DNA of 9,773 nt, from positions 1 through 9,773 of the forward strand of contig CALKIW010000192.1 of NCBI GenBank assembly GCA_937995875.1, read 5' to 3'. The notes beneath the pieces are model-generated. The model was not told the origin of the DNA. It saw only the letters and a program-made list of their open reading frames with translations, and did no database searches. Below are positions 1 to 7,704 of this stretch, one piece after another. Every line of letters begins with the position of its first letter. Positions within the stretch are counted from its first letter, which is position 1. The position numbers were made by a program, and so were the translations under genes. The stretch is from an uncultured Bacteroidales bacterium (GTDB lineage Bacteria; Bacteroidota; Bacteroidia; Bacteroidales; Bacteroidaceae).

Positions 1-447
1 ATATCCATCTTGTTCTTTTAAGGAAAAGAAAGCGGTTTTTTGCATTGATATATATGTACAAATAGGCTTTTCCTGCGCAGTCCGTTTTTGGTACATTACG
101 CATTGTGACAGCTTGTATATGTCAGAAAATATAAAGTGTTTTCCTATAACAATTCATGTGGCTTGACATGGCGAATCGTCTGCATATAGCGTTCTTACTG
201 TCATTTCCGAGCCTCACAACATCCCTGTCTTATATCAACATAAAAGCCGCGCTTCACAGTGTGGCTTATACATATTATACAAAAACATTATGAACTTATG
301 TTGAGGTGGGGGCGAAAAGCTGAGCACTGCTACACTCAGATACATGGTATGAATAATGTTATATTATTTGCAATCCCCACCCTTACCTATTTAACAAGTT
401 GTAAAATCTATGGTTTTTGATGTATATTTTCTGTTACAGTGCTATCA
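1..447. other. Non-coding stretch downstream of the DUF2023 gene
   Basis: I see no convincing coding region, tRNA or CRISPR array here. It lies past the 3' end of the fldA-DUF2023 operon and is AT-rich. It holds several short inverted repeats: 7-bp arms GGTGGGG/CCCCACC at 305-311 and 375-381 that enclose three smaller hairpins; AACAT/ATGTT at 284-288 and 298-302, followed on the minus strand by a few Ts; and AAGCC/GGCTT at 244-248 and 263-267, followed on the minus strand by TTTAT. The last two are weak terminator candidates for the leftward operon. The left edge may hold the upstream or downstream region of a gene outside the window. Confidence 0.5.
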
Positions 448-807
448 TCAGCACCCTGTGCACGTTCCGTGTCGAGTCTTGCGCTTGCAGTAACGCTCAC
501 ACTGTCTGCGGATATCGTACCCTAAGAGTGCCCCCAACATGAAATCCTCCTCCGGCGAGAGCGTGTTCAACGGTTTGTTGACAACAAAGCGAACAGCATC
601 CAAACATTCTTTGCATCCAAAGAAGAGGTTGATGGTTTGCTCGCCGGCCGGACACACCATATAATCAATGCTTTGGTTTGCCAATCGTTTAATGGCAAAA
701 TCAGCATAACGACGGTTGAAAGTATAAAGCACCATTTGGCGCACACTTTTCTGATACTCGTATATATGGTTCATGAGAACTTTCATCTCTATGGGCATAT
801 CAGACAT
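448..807 (-). CDS. DUF2023 family protein, cysteine-rich partner of flavodoxin
   Basis: This 119-residue protein has no signal peptide or membrane segment, so it is probably cytoplasmic. I recognise it as DUF2023, a small family of unknown function often found beside flavodoxin genes in Bacteroidales. The N-terminal two thirds look like a compact alpha/beta fold. Seven cysteines are visible: C52, a C-x-x-C pair at 65/68, a C-x3-C pair at 103/107, and a C-x-x-C pair at 116/119 that ends the protein in a basic tail rich in Arg and Lys. Such pairs could bind metal or form redox disulfides; that is inference. It starts 79 bases after the fldA stop on the same strand, so the two are probably co-transcribed, which suggests a role in flavodoxin-linked electron transfer or its control. 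ATG at 807 is the first start; Met4 and Met8 are alternatives, with no ribosome binding site to decide. Confidence 0.85.
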   Translation of the reverse strand: MSDMPIEMKVLMNHIYEYQKSVRQMVLYTFNRRYADFAIKRLANQSIDYMVCPAGEQTINLFFGCKECLDAVRFVVNKPLNTLSPEEDFMLGALLGYDIRRQCERYCKRKTRHGTCTGC

Positions 808-886
808 ATATTAGTTCAAACATTTGAGAAGAAGAAATAGAATAGCGTTTGAAGTGATGGGGTGTTTCCCAACGGCTGTTTGCGGT

Positions 887-1375
887 TTAAAGTCCGAGCG
901 TAGGAATCCATGCGTCGATGCGCTCCTCCGTTTTGTCGTCTTCGTTGATATCGTCGAGGGGAAGCCCAACAAATTCACCGTCTACCACAGCCTCGGAATC
1001 GTCGAATTCATAGCCGTCAGTTGATACTTGCCCAACGATGGTTGCGCCGACGGCCCCGGCGGTATCGAACAGTTCTTTCATGCCATTGCAGAAGGTGTCA
1101 GAATAAGATGCGGAGTCACCACAACCAAAGATGGCTACTTTTTTGCCGGTTAGATCGGCCTCTTTTACCACTTCCAGTCCATCATACCAGTCGTCCTGCA
1201 ACTCTCCTGCACCCCATGTGGAGGTGCCCAGAAGTATGTTGTCGGCGCCTTCGAGCTGCTCAGTCGTCAGATCTGTCACGTCAATAACCTCAGCGTTCAA
1301 CTTCTTGCCAATGGTTTGTGCGATGCTCTCGCACGTTCCGGTTGAAGAACCGTAAACTACAATCGTCTTTTTCAT
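887..1375 (-). CDS. fldA: Flavodoxin, long-chain type (FldA)
   Basis: A 162-residue cytoplasmic FMN protein that carries electrons at low potential and often replaces ferredoxin when iron is short. The phosphate-binding loop is at residues 9-16 (G-S-S-T-G-T-C-E) right after the first beta strand. The first FMN-stacking loop is T-S-T-W-G (51-55, with W54), and the second is G-C-G-D...Y-S-D-x-F-C (84-96, with Y91 as the likely stacking tyrosine). The C-terminal stretch F-V-G-L-P-L-D (135-141), then E-R-I-D-A-W, marks the long-chain class. The frame is open up to an ATG at 1447, but I chose the ATG at 1373-1375: the protein then begins with M-K-K-T-I-V-V-Y, as in the family, and a good promoter lies at 1417-1449, inside the longer frame. 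Iron-dependent control is likely from family knowledge but not shown here. Confidence 0.95.
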   Translation of the reverse strand: MKKTIVVYGSSTGTCESIAQTIGKKLNAEVIDVTDLTTEQLEGADNILLGTSTWGAGELQDDWYDGLEVVKEADLTGKKVAIFGCGDSASYSDTFCNGMKELFDTAGAVGATIVGQVSTDGYEFDDSEAVVDGEFVGLPLDDINEDDKTEERIDAWIPTLGL

Positions 1376-1416
1376 TGCTGTGTAAATATCGTTTAGATGT
1401 TTAATATTTATGGTTG

Positions 1417-1449
1417 CAAAGATAAGAGATTCATGCTTATGCTGCAATA
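1417..1449 (-). promoter_or_regulatory. Bacteroidetes-type promoter of fldA
   Basis: On the minus strand TATCTTTG (1417-1424) matches the Bacteroidetes -7 consensus TAnnTTTG exactly. Twenty bases upstream is TATTG (1445-1449), in which ATTG matches three of four bases of the -33 element TTTG. The predicted transcript starts near 1410 and gives a leader of about 35 bases before the ATG at 1375. This is the clearest promoter in the window and also supports the short fldA start. Confidence 0.7.
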
Positions 1450-1485
1450 CCTAAAAATGGGGGTTGTGCGGAATACCTATAAATG
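1446..1485 (-). promoter_or_regulatory. Pair of 14-bp direct repeats upstream of fldA, candidate operator
   Basis: AATACCTAAAAATG (1446-1459) and AATACCTATAAATG (1472-1485) match at 13 of 14 positions and are 26 bases apart start to start, about two and a half helical turns. The proximal copy overlaps the -33 element of the fldA promoter. Read on the minus strand, each copy is CATTTWTAGGTATT. A repressor or activator could bind here. I do not recognise the motif as a known box, so the function is inferred from position alone. Confidence 0.45.
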
Positions 1486-1645
1486 ATGAAAGCCCGAAAT
1501 GCGGGTTGCAGACAAAGGTGCGATGCTGATTTGTATGGAAAACTTCACTCTGAAACGGTCAGGAAAATCTGACATTATAGAAACAGAAAAGCCGAATATT
1601 TGCCGTTTTTCTGTAATATCAGTGTGAAGAAAACCATTCGCAAAC

Positions 1646-1752
1646 GCGGTTAGGGCTTTGTCGCGGTGCGACTAAGGCCTTCTCGTGAGCCGGTTAAACT
1701 GTATTCGCTGTATGGTTAGGCTTCAGTCGCATCGCCACAAAGCCCTAACCGC
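1646..1752. repeat. 107-bp imperfect inverted repeat (MITE-like or palindromic repeat unit)
   Basis: The outer 16 bases of each arm are exact reverse complements (GCGGTTAGGGCTTTGT at 1646-1661 and its complement at 1737-1752). Pairing continues inward to 1680 and 1718, giving 35-base arms with four differences, two of which would be G.U pairs in RNA from the plus strand. The central 37 bases (1681-1717) do not pair in an extended way but repeat fragments such as GGTTA and CTGTAT. I see no flanking target duplication and no reading frame. It could be a miniature transposable element, a dispersed palindromic repeat, or a structured RNA. It is too long, and lacks the U-tract, to be a simple terminator. 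Confidence 0.55.
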
Positions 1753-1803
1753 AGGAGGAATAAGCACTGAAAATTTCAGAAAAACCACGATACTATCGCA
1801 ACA

Positions 1804-1819
1804 TGCTTATTAATAAGCA
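1804..1819. promoter_or_regulatory. Perfect 16-bp palindrome TGCTTATTAATAAGCA
   Basis: The sequence is identical to its own reverse complement over all 16 bases, with no spacer. That form suits a site for a symmetric dimeric DNA-binding protein better than an RNA hairpin, which would lack a loop. It lies about 250 bases beyond the large pectinesterase stop and about 385 bases upstream of the fldA promoter, so no gene is obviously controlled by it. Confidence 0.3.
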
Positions 1820-1987
1820 GTTACGAAGACCGCTAAAATTCGAGTATTTCGAGCGGGCGTTCATTTGTTTTCAAATACGCGCAGCATACGAGGGTGATTG
1901 TCCGTATTTTTCACACGGTTTCTGTCTGCTGGTCTCGTGATGTTACGTTGCAAAAATTGAAAGCAGGGAAACGCTACATCTGAAAGC

Positions 1988-2021
1988 ACAAGGAGATACT
2001 CAAAAATGGGTATCTCCTTGT
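1988..2021 (-). terminator. Hairpin terminator after the large pectinesterase gene
   Basis: A perfect 12-bp stem (ACAAGGAGATAC with its complement at 2010-2021 and 1988-1999) closes a 10-base loop, beginning 51 bases after the stop codon of the large pectinesterase gene. On the minus strand the stem is followed by GCTTTCAG, which has only a short T run. So it is a strong hairpin but a weak classical terminator; it may act with a factor or as a 3' end stabiliser. Confidence 0.55.
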
Positions 2022-2072
2022 ATATGCTGTTTGGAATATGCTCCCTAAAACCTCAGGAAGCACTCCGAAGAA

Positions 2073-5000
2073 TTACTTGATCATCACTTTTCCGGTGACT
2101 TCCTTTCCGTCAGAGAGCCGATTGACGCATAGGTTTATTCCTTTTTGGGGACGGCTCAGTTTCATGCCGTTCAGAGAATAGTAAGTGGCACTTACCGTCT
2201 TGGCAGAGTTTACAGCACTGATGCCATTTGTAACGGTAGCCTCTGTCGGCTCCCCGAAACCGCCCATTTCGTTGGCAGCGCGCACGCTCCATGTATTGGT
2301 GTCGTCTGCACCGGCATATGAGGGTTGAGTAACAATGGTCTGGAACACGTTGTTCTTGAACACGGCATAGGCTGTTGCGCCCGTGGCGGGCTCCCACGAA
2401 AGTGTTCCGTCGCTCACGGTTGCGCCGGCAATGGCCAGCTGACCGGACAGGGCACGAGGATCCCAGTCGGTGAACATCTTGTCGTAGGCGTAGGCAGCGG
2501 CTTCTGTTTCCGAGAGAACTGTTTCTAAATGAACAGTGTAGGAAGAGATCTTGTTGCTTACCGGAGTGATGTCATCACCGTTTTCGTTCTTGGTGCCATA
2601 CTCGCCAAACACCTTCGGGTCTTTGTTGTTCATACCCTTTTCGATCCATCGTGTCGCTATGAGCGTAGCTTCGGCGTTGGCATCCAAGGTGGTGTTGAGG
2701 AACACGCAGACAGGGTCATTCTGCCATGTGCGCCCGAAGTTCCAGTCGCCCTTGCCGTTGGCCAAATCTGCAATCCGGCAGCCGTCGAACACGTAACCGA
2801 AGTTGGTGGTCGTGGTGGGAGCCGTGATGGTGCGTCCGCCGGTGCCGTCTTGCTTGCGTCCTTCGAGCGAGAGGGTGGTGTTTTGGAATCGCACATCGCC
2901 GCCACCACAGATAAAGTCTACTGTTCCGTGTATGTCGCAGTCGGCAAAATAGCTCTGCATGGCTGTGTTCTGGCTGTAGTAGGTGTCTTGGTAAGAGAGC
3001 ATCCTTACGTTCTTGTAGATGGTCCGGTTGCCACGATCCTGTATCACGGCCGCGCGCCCCGCACCTTTTGAGCTATAGTAATCGAGTGCGTTTTTCAGAG
3101 AGATGTCCTGAAAATAGATATTCTGCTTGTCGTTGTTGAACATATCAGCAGACCCCAATCCCTCGATAGAGAAGTCGGGAGCGGTAACAATAATGGTATT
3201 CTCCATGCTCTGTCCGATGATGGAGAGGTTATCTACGGGGAATGCAGTTTTCACCTTTTGACCCAAATCGTAGACCCCGTCGGGCAGGAATATTTTTACA
3301 CGACTGCTTCCGTCTTCGTTGGCCTCGATGATGTCGAGAATATTCAGGAAGCTGTTGCCATTGCCGGGCTCTGCCACATAGTAGCCGTCGCTGTTCTTGG
3401 CGATGTCGCCCGTGCCCGTGTTGATGATGGTGAGGGCGTGGAGATAGATCTCGCCGTCGAACGAGAGGGTGAGCTCTCCGGCCTTTCCGGTATATTTGAG
3501 GGTGGTTTTCTCACCGTCGTTTTCGGGCACGTCGATGGTGCCCAGCGTGTTGCCACCGGCATCGGTGAGAATCATGGGAGCCTTGTTGTACTTGCAAGCC
3601 TCGATGATGATAGTGGCATTGCCGCCGACGAGCAGTTTCACCGCCCCCGGTTTGAGGTCGAGACCATGCTGTGACCCGTTGTAACTGTAGGCCGACGTGG
3701 GTACGAAAGCCTCATGGTCTTCCACGTAGAAGTATTTGTTTTTAAGGTCGTAGACATTGCGCTCGTTGGCCTCGTCACCTTCAATGTCGGTCACGAGAGC
3801 ATAGAGGTTGAGTTTCTCGTTGGTCACAACAGTGGCATCGTTGGCTTTCTCGTCGCCCTTAGGGTTGAACAGCCAGCCCCGGAACTTGCTGCCTTCGGGC
3901 ACGGTCACGGTGCTGCCGTTGTTCAGTTCTCCAATGGCAGCATCCTTCTCGACGGTCTGTGAAGCCACCTTGGTTGTGCCGTCTGCATCGTAGTAGTTCA
4001 CGGTGAAGTCGGGTTTCCACACAAAATGGATGATGTATTGTGCGGTGGCTCCCTTGAATACAACCGGAATGGTGACATCAGCGGCCGGTTTGCCGCCGTT
4101 GTCGGTGCCGGGCACCGACTTGTATGAAATCTCAGCGAGGGTGCCGTTTTCAGCTGTTGCCGTAATGGGATTGTCTGCACCGACCATCGTTTCCGTCTTG
4201 GACACTTCTACGGTGGTGAAGAAATTGCCATCCTCGTCCTGATCAAACACGTCGGCAGCCTGATAGGTGGTGCCGTTGGCGGTGAACGTTGCCAATGCCG
4301 GAGCTTGGCTCATGTCTACGTTTCCATAGATGTGAAGCTCAGTCATGTAGGCATTCTGACTCGGAACCAAGTTTTCGAAACGCAGTTTTACGTTGGTTTT
4401 GTTGATGTCTACGGTGGTAGGCGTCACCTCGCGCGATTTGCTCACAGGCTGGGTGCTCATGAGCTGCCAGTCGGTATCGCCGTCTCCTTTGGCAAAAACC
4501 TTCCACCCACGATCGCTGCCTGTGGCATATTGAGAGAACTCTATCTTGGTGATGCTGGACAGCGTGGAGGTCTCGATATATGGCTCTGCTGCCACCTCTT
4601 TGCTGTATTTCCCGGCTATGAGATAACCGGTTTGACCGATATTCTTGCCGTCTTCTGTCGGGAAACAGCCTGTTCCCCAATAGGTGAAGGTAAGATTCTC
4701 GTGGCTGTATTTGGTGGCAACGACCTCTGTCACCGCAGGAACGGTTGGGTCTGTCTTAAACGTACCGTAGTTCACGGCTTCCCAATCGGTGAAGTCGGTA
4801 TCGTAAAGGTTCTTTTCCTGCAGGGGAGACACAAATGTGGTTTGGATTTTGTAGAGATAGGAAGCGTCTGTGCCCACCACCTCTACATATCCGTTTGCTA
4901 CTTCCTGCGTAGTGGCTTTGTGCCACACGCTGTCGGCATCGGCAGCTGTTCCGCCAACAGTGTATTTGTGATAGCCGGGATAAGAGATGACAGAGACATG

Positions 5001-5273
5001 GTCTCTGGTGCTCTTAACGGGAATACGGATAATGGTGCCGGCATTGAATTGAGCATCGGAGCCACGAGAGTTCAATTTCCCTTTGGTGGCATCGACGGTG
5101 AGTACCACTCCCTCAACGTCTGAGGCTACGGTGCCTGCGTTGCGTTCATAGTGGACTGCGCCAGCCGCCATGGACTTGAAATCCCATGTTGCGGTCACGT
5201 CTCCGGCTTTGGCAGCGACGGCCACCATGAGCAGGAGCCACAACAGGGCGAATTGTTTTAGATTTGATTTCAT
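2073..5273 (-). CDS. Large secreted multidomain pectinesterase (CE8)
   Basis: This 1066-residue exported enzyme should remove methyl esters from pectin. The signal peptide covers residues 1-23 (cut after A-K-A, no lipobox). Then come a beta-rich module starting T-W-D-F (about 27-160), a discoidin-like sandwich containing I-T-K-I-E-F (235-322), a Listeria-Bacteroides repeat-like segment with F-R-G-W and L-Y-A-L-V-T (420-497), and a second beta-rich module resembling the first (500-620). The CE8 beta-helix is about 620-935: Q-D-T-Y-Y with D763, G-T-V-D-F-I with D786, and F-G-R-T-W with R848 match the two catalytic aspartates and the substrate arginine of the family, so it should be active. A fibronectin III-like segment (about 944-1015) and a C-terminal tail (Y-Y-S-L-N-G-M-K-L...K-G-I) follow. 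At three times the usual CE8 length, the extra mass is accessory. It starts 41 bases after the pectate lyase stop, so the two are probably in one operon. Confidence 0.9.
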   Translation of the reverse strand: MKSNLKQFALLWLLLMVAVAAKAGDVTATWDFKSMAAGAVHYERNAGTVASDVEGVVLTVDATKGKLNSRGSDAQFNAGTIIRIPVKSTRDHVSVISYPGYHKYTVGGTAADADSVWHKATTQEVANGYVEVVGTDASYLYKIQTTFVSPLQEKNLYDTDFTDWEAVNYGTFKTDPTVPAVTEVVATKYSHENLTFTYWGTGCFPTEDGKNIGQTGYLIAGKYSKEVAAEPYIETSTLSSITKIEFSQYATGSDRGWKVFAKGDGDTDWQLMSTQPVSKSREVTPTTVDINKTNVKLRFENLVPSQNAYMTELHIYGNVDMSQAPALATFTANGTTYQAADVFDQDEDGNFFTTVEVSKTETMVGADNPITATAENGTLAEISYKSVPGTDNGGKPAADVTIPVVFKGATAQYIIHFVWKPDFTVNYYDADGTTKVASQTVEKDAAIGELNNGSTVTVPEGSKFRGWLFNPKGDEKANDATVVTNEKLNLYALVTDIEGDEANERNVYDLKNKYFYVEDHEAFVPTSAYSYNGSQHGLDLKPGAVKLLVGGNATIIIEACKYNKAPMILTDAGGNTLGTIDVPENDGEKTTLKYTGKAGELTLSFDGEIYLHALTIINTGTGDIAKNSDGYYVAEPGNGNSFLNILDIIEANEDGSSRVKIFLPDGVYDLGQKVKTAFPVDNLSIIGQSMENTIIVTAPDFSIEGLGSADMFNNDKQNIYFQDISLKNALDYYSSKGAGRAAVIQDRGNRTIYKNVRMLSYQDTYYSQNTAMQSYFADCDIHGTVDFICGGGDVRFQNTTLSLEGRKQDGTGGRTITAPTTTTNFGYVFDGCRIADLANGKGDWNFGRTWQNDPVCVFLNTTLDANAEATLIATRWIEKGMNNKDPKVFGEYGTKNENGDDITPVSNKISSYTVHLETVLSETEAAAYAYDKMFTDWDPRALSGQLAIAGATVSDGTLSWEPATGATAYAVFKNNVFQTIVTQPSYAGADDTNTWSVRAANEMGGFGEPTEATVTNGISAVNSAKTVSATYYSLNGMKLSRPQKGINLCVNRLSDGKEVTGKVMIK

Positions 5274-5314
5274 GTTTAATGTAGTTTGTTGAATGTAAAT
5301 AGATGAATGATGTT

Positions 5315-7657
5315 TTATTTTGAAAGGTATTTCTTGCCGTTGTAGATGATGATACCCTTGTAGGATTTGTCTACACGTTGGCCGGAAAGGTTGTAATAGG
5401 TGTCGGGCTGCCGGCGGTTTGCATTGATGTCGCTGATGCCGTTGGTTGTTCCTATCTTACCTTTGACGACGATGTTGGCAATGCCAAACTGCTTGTCGCT
5501 GGCCATGTCATACAAGTTGATGACCAGCCTGCCCGGCTCGTCGCTCGCAGCTACGCCGGTGATGGTTTGGGTGTACGAGGTGTACCATCCACCATCTGCA
5601 TTGTTACGGTTGGGCTTCAGCGCGCTGCCGAGTGTGGTAGTCGTGGAATTGGTTTCCCACGTCACGTTGAACAGTCCGTTGTCTGTTCCGATTCTGGAAA
5701 TGGTGAAAGACACGCCGGTGGGTTGGAAGACGGAATTGCGGGTCGGTGTGACGGTAAACGTGAGTGCGTTGCTTTCGCCGGCTGCTGCCTGTTTCTCGTT
5801 CGGAGCGAGTGTTGTTTCCACAATGCCGTTTACAGTCTTGGTGCTGACATTGGCTGCGTCGAAATTGCTGCCAAGCGACAGGGTTGTTGTCGCGATTGCG
5901 TCTTTGAGATTGTCCGACAGTACTGCTGCGGCTGTCAGTGAAGACTGGCCTGCGTTGAATGTCCACGTGATGGTGCCCTCTTCGCCGGTTGCGGGCGTTT
6001 CGGGATCTGTGGAGCCTTCTTCTGTGAGCTTCACAATTCTGCCGGTGTAATATTCTATGCCATCGGCTTTGTTCACGGTGGGGTAGTATTCCTCTACGGG
6101 CGTTTCGGCATCGGCATTGCCATTCTTTATAATCTCCTCCACAAGGGAGTTGGCAAAGACTTCGAGGTTGGTGTAATAGCGTTTAGGGTCGAGCGAGTAG
6201 GCTTTCGCATCGTTAGGGTTGTTGGGATCGAGCCCATTGGCTATCTCCCAAGCGTCGGGTATGCCGTCGTTGTCGGTGTCGTAATTGTCGTCGTGCTTAC
6301 CGGTGGGAAAGTTTTTCTCGGTATATCCGTTTACGTCGGACACGCGGTCGATGCGTCCTTTCTTGTTGGTCACCGACCCTGTGTAGGTCGATCTGCCATT
6401 TTTGGCTTCTTCCATGTAGCGGGCATCCACATCGTCGCGGAAGAAGGAAGCACCGCAATAACTCAAAATCTTCTCGTAGGCCGTTTCGGCACGATGAGTG
6501 GTCACTGTGCCGGCTGGTGCCATGGGCTGATTAAGTTTGATTTTCACGCAGGGTTTTCCAGCTGCATTGCTGACATACTCTACCGCTGTTCCATAATAAT
6601 GTGAGGGGTCGAGGGTGTAACGTTCGCCGTTGATGAACTGGATGTCACTGTCGTAAGCCACACCTTGCCAGTCGTAATTGGGTCCGTAACCATGAACATA
6701 ATTGCCGTTGATGTAATAGCGACTGGTCATGTTTATGTATTTGGGATTATCAGATGTGGTGGAATTGGCGATGGAAACCTGTGTGACACGATTCTTTTTG
6801 CCGGTTTCGGGTGTGGCTTTGTAATAGTTGTTCACCATATTGATATAGCCACCGCCGGGACCGCCATAACATCCACCTCCGCCCCAGTCGAAGATGAGAC
6901 AGTTGCGGAAGTCCACGTTTTCGGCCTGCAACGAGTTCTCCCATTGGTATTTGTCGTACTCTGTGTTTTGGGTGTAGCCCGTCCAGTCGTATCGTGCACC
7001 GTTGAAACGGGGTGCCCTGTTATTGACATGGGCAATCATGTTGTGATGGAAGCTGGCCAGTTTGCCGCCCCAGATGCCTCCATACCCGTGTGCTCCCTTG
7101 TCGTGCCCGGCGTTGTTGAGACTTTCGCCAACGGTGCACCACTGCATGGTGAAGTTATTGTTGTCGTAGAAAGAGGCCACCTCATCGATGCTCCATGAAA
7201 AGGAGCAGTGGTCGAGGATAACGTTGGTGAGTCCGCGATTCCATATCGCGTCCGCCCCGTCGTTTTTGTCTTTCTCTTGGCCACGACGTATGCGGATAAA
7301 TCGAATGATGTTGTTGGAGCTTGGTCTTACCGTATAATACCTTAGCGTGATGCCGGGATAGGGAGCTGTTTGACCAAGAATTGTGGTGTTGGCTCCTATC
7401 GTTAGGTCTCTTTGCAAAGGAATGACTCCTGCCACGTCGAAGACGATGGTCTTCGGCGTGTTGCCGCTTACGGCAGCGCGAAATGAGCCTGTGCCACCGT
7501 CGTTGAGATTCGTTACGTGTATGATTTTGCCGCCTCGGCCACCTGTGGTGTATCTTCCGTTGCCCTCAGCTCCTGGGAATGCCGGAGCTTTTGTCTGTGC
7601 CATTGAGGTGTTGCAAAGTGCAATAGCAGCAATGGCTAATAAAGTTTTAGCATGCAT
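5315..7657 (-). CDS. Secreted pectate lyase (PL1 family) with C-terminal module
   Basis: A 780-residue exported enzyme predicted to cut de-esterified homogalacturonan by calcium-dependent beta-elimination. The signal peptide is residues 1-20 (cut after S-M-A). The catalytic part (about 24-450) starts with A-F-P-G-A-E-G and T-T-G-G-R-G-G, typical of Bacteroidetes pectate lyases. D136, D149 and D158 (in G-A-D-A-I, L-D-H-C and S-W-S-I-D-E) are likely calcium ligands. R214 in N-R-A-P-R matches the R-x-P catalytic arginine of family 1; these assignments come from motifs, not alignment. D-T-D-N-D-G-I-P-D (460-468) is a calcium-binding repeat of the thrombospondin 3 type. A beta-sandwich module starting T-I-T-W-T-F spans about 558-735, then the shared tail (751-780). 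The frame is open to an ATG at 7723, but that start adds 22 residues before a clear signal peptide and lies in a hairpin loop, so I use 7657. Confidence 0.92.
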   Translation of the reverse strand: MHAKTLLAIAAIALCNTSMAQTKAPAFPGAEGNGRYTTGGRGGKIIHVTNLNDGGTGSFRAAVSGNTPKTIVFDVAGVIPLQRDLTIGANTTILGQTAPYPGITLRYYTVRPSSNNIIRFIRIRRGQEKDKNDGADAIWNRGLTNVILDHCSFSWSIDEVASFYDNNNFTMQWCTVGESLNNAGHDKGAHGYGGIWGGKLASFHHNMIAHVNNRAPRFNGARYDWTGYTQNTEYDKYQWENSLQAENVDFRNCLIFDWGGGGCYGGPGGGYINMVNNYYKATPETGKKNRVTQVSIANSTTSDNPKYINMTSRYYINGNYVHGYGPNYDWQGVAYDSDIQFINGERYTLDPSHYYGTAVEYVSNAAGKPCVKIKLNQPMAPAGTVTTHRAETAYEKILSYCGASFFRDDVDARYMEEAKNGRSTYTGSVTNKKGRIDRVSDVNGYTEKNFPTGKHDDNYDTDNDGIPDAWEIANGLDPNNPNDAKAYSLDPKRYYTNLEVFANSLVEEIIKNGNADAETPVEEYYPTVNKADGIEYYTGRIVKLTEEGSTDPETPATGEEGTITWTFNAGQSSLTAAAVLSDNLKDAIATTTLSLGSNFDAANVSTKTVNGIVETTLAPNEKQAAAGESNALTFTVTPTRNSVFQPTGVSFTISRIGTDNGLFNVTWETNSTTTTLGSALKPNRNNADGGWYTSYTQTITGVAASDEPGRLVINLYDMASDKQFGIANIVVKGKIGTTNGISDINANRRQPDTYYNLSGQRVDKSYKGIIIYNGKKYLSK

Positions 7658-7704
7658 AGCTCGTAGTTGTTCGCTTGTTGGGGTGTGATTTGAATAGAAA
7701 ATCA

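Larger units (their letters stand above)
1376..2072. other. Long intergenic region between the pectinesterase gene and fldA
   Basis: No gene is visible in these 697 bases on either strand. From right to left it holds the terminator-like hairpin (1988-2021), a perfect 16-bp palindrome (1804-1819), a CTGAAA-a-TTTCAG dyad (1767-1779), the large imperfect inverted repeat (1646-1752), an AT-rich hairpin with 8-bp arms ACAGAAAA/TTTTCTGT (1583-1590 and 1607-1614), a small GTCAG/CTGAC hairpin (1558-1573), and the fldA direct repeats and promoter. The density of dyads is high for a simple spacer. It could hold an unannotated small RNA or remnants of a mobile element. Confidence 0.5.

Noticed and set aside
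305..381. tRNA gene suggested by the 77-base span and 7-bp outer stem
   Set aside because: Neither strand shows a T-arm with TTCGA, a proper D-arm, or a normal anticodon arm in the right place.
887..1447. Longer flavodoxin reading frame starting at 1447
   Set aside because: The extra 24 residues have no match to the flavodoxin N-terminus, and the fldA promoter lies inside them. The start at 1375 gives the family's normal first strand.
2529..3071. 180-residue open frame on the plus strand
   Set aside because: It is antisense to the CE8 catalytic domain, whose active-site motifs prove the minus-strand reading.
4305..5123. 272-residue open frame on the plus strand
   Set aside because: It lies wholly inside the large pectinesterase, antisense to it, and shows no domain, signal peptide or promoter. 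It is a by-product of codon bias.
7613..7615. Lipoprotein signal in the pectate lyase, from the cysteine at residue 15
   Set aside because: The residues before Cys15 (A-I-A-L) do not form a lipobox, and a normal signal peptidase I site S-M-A follows five residues later.
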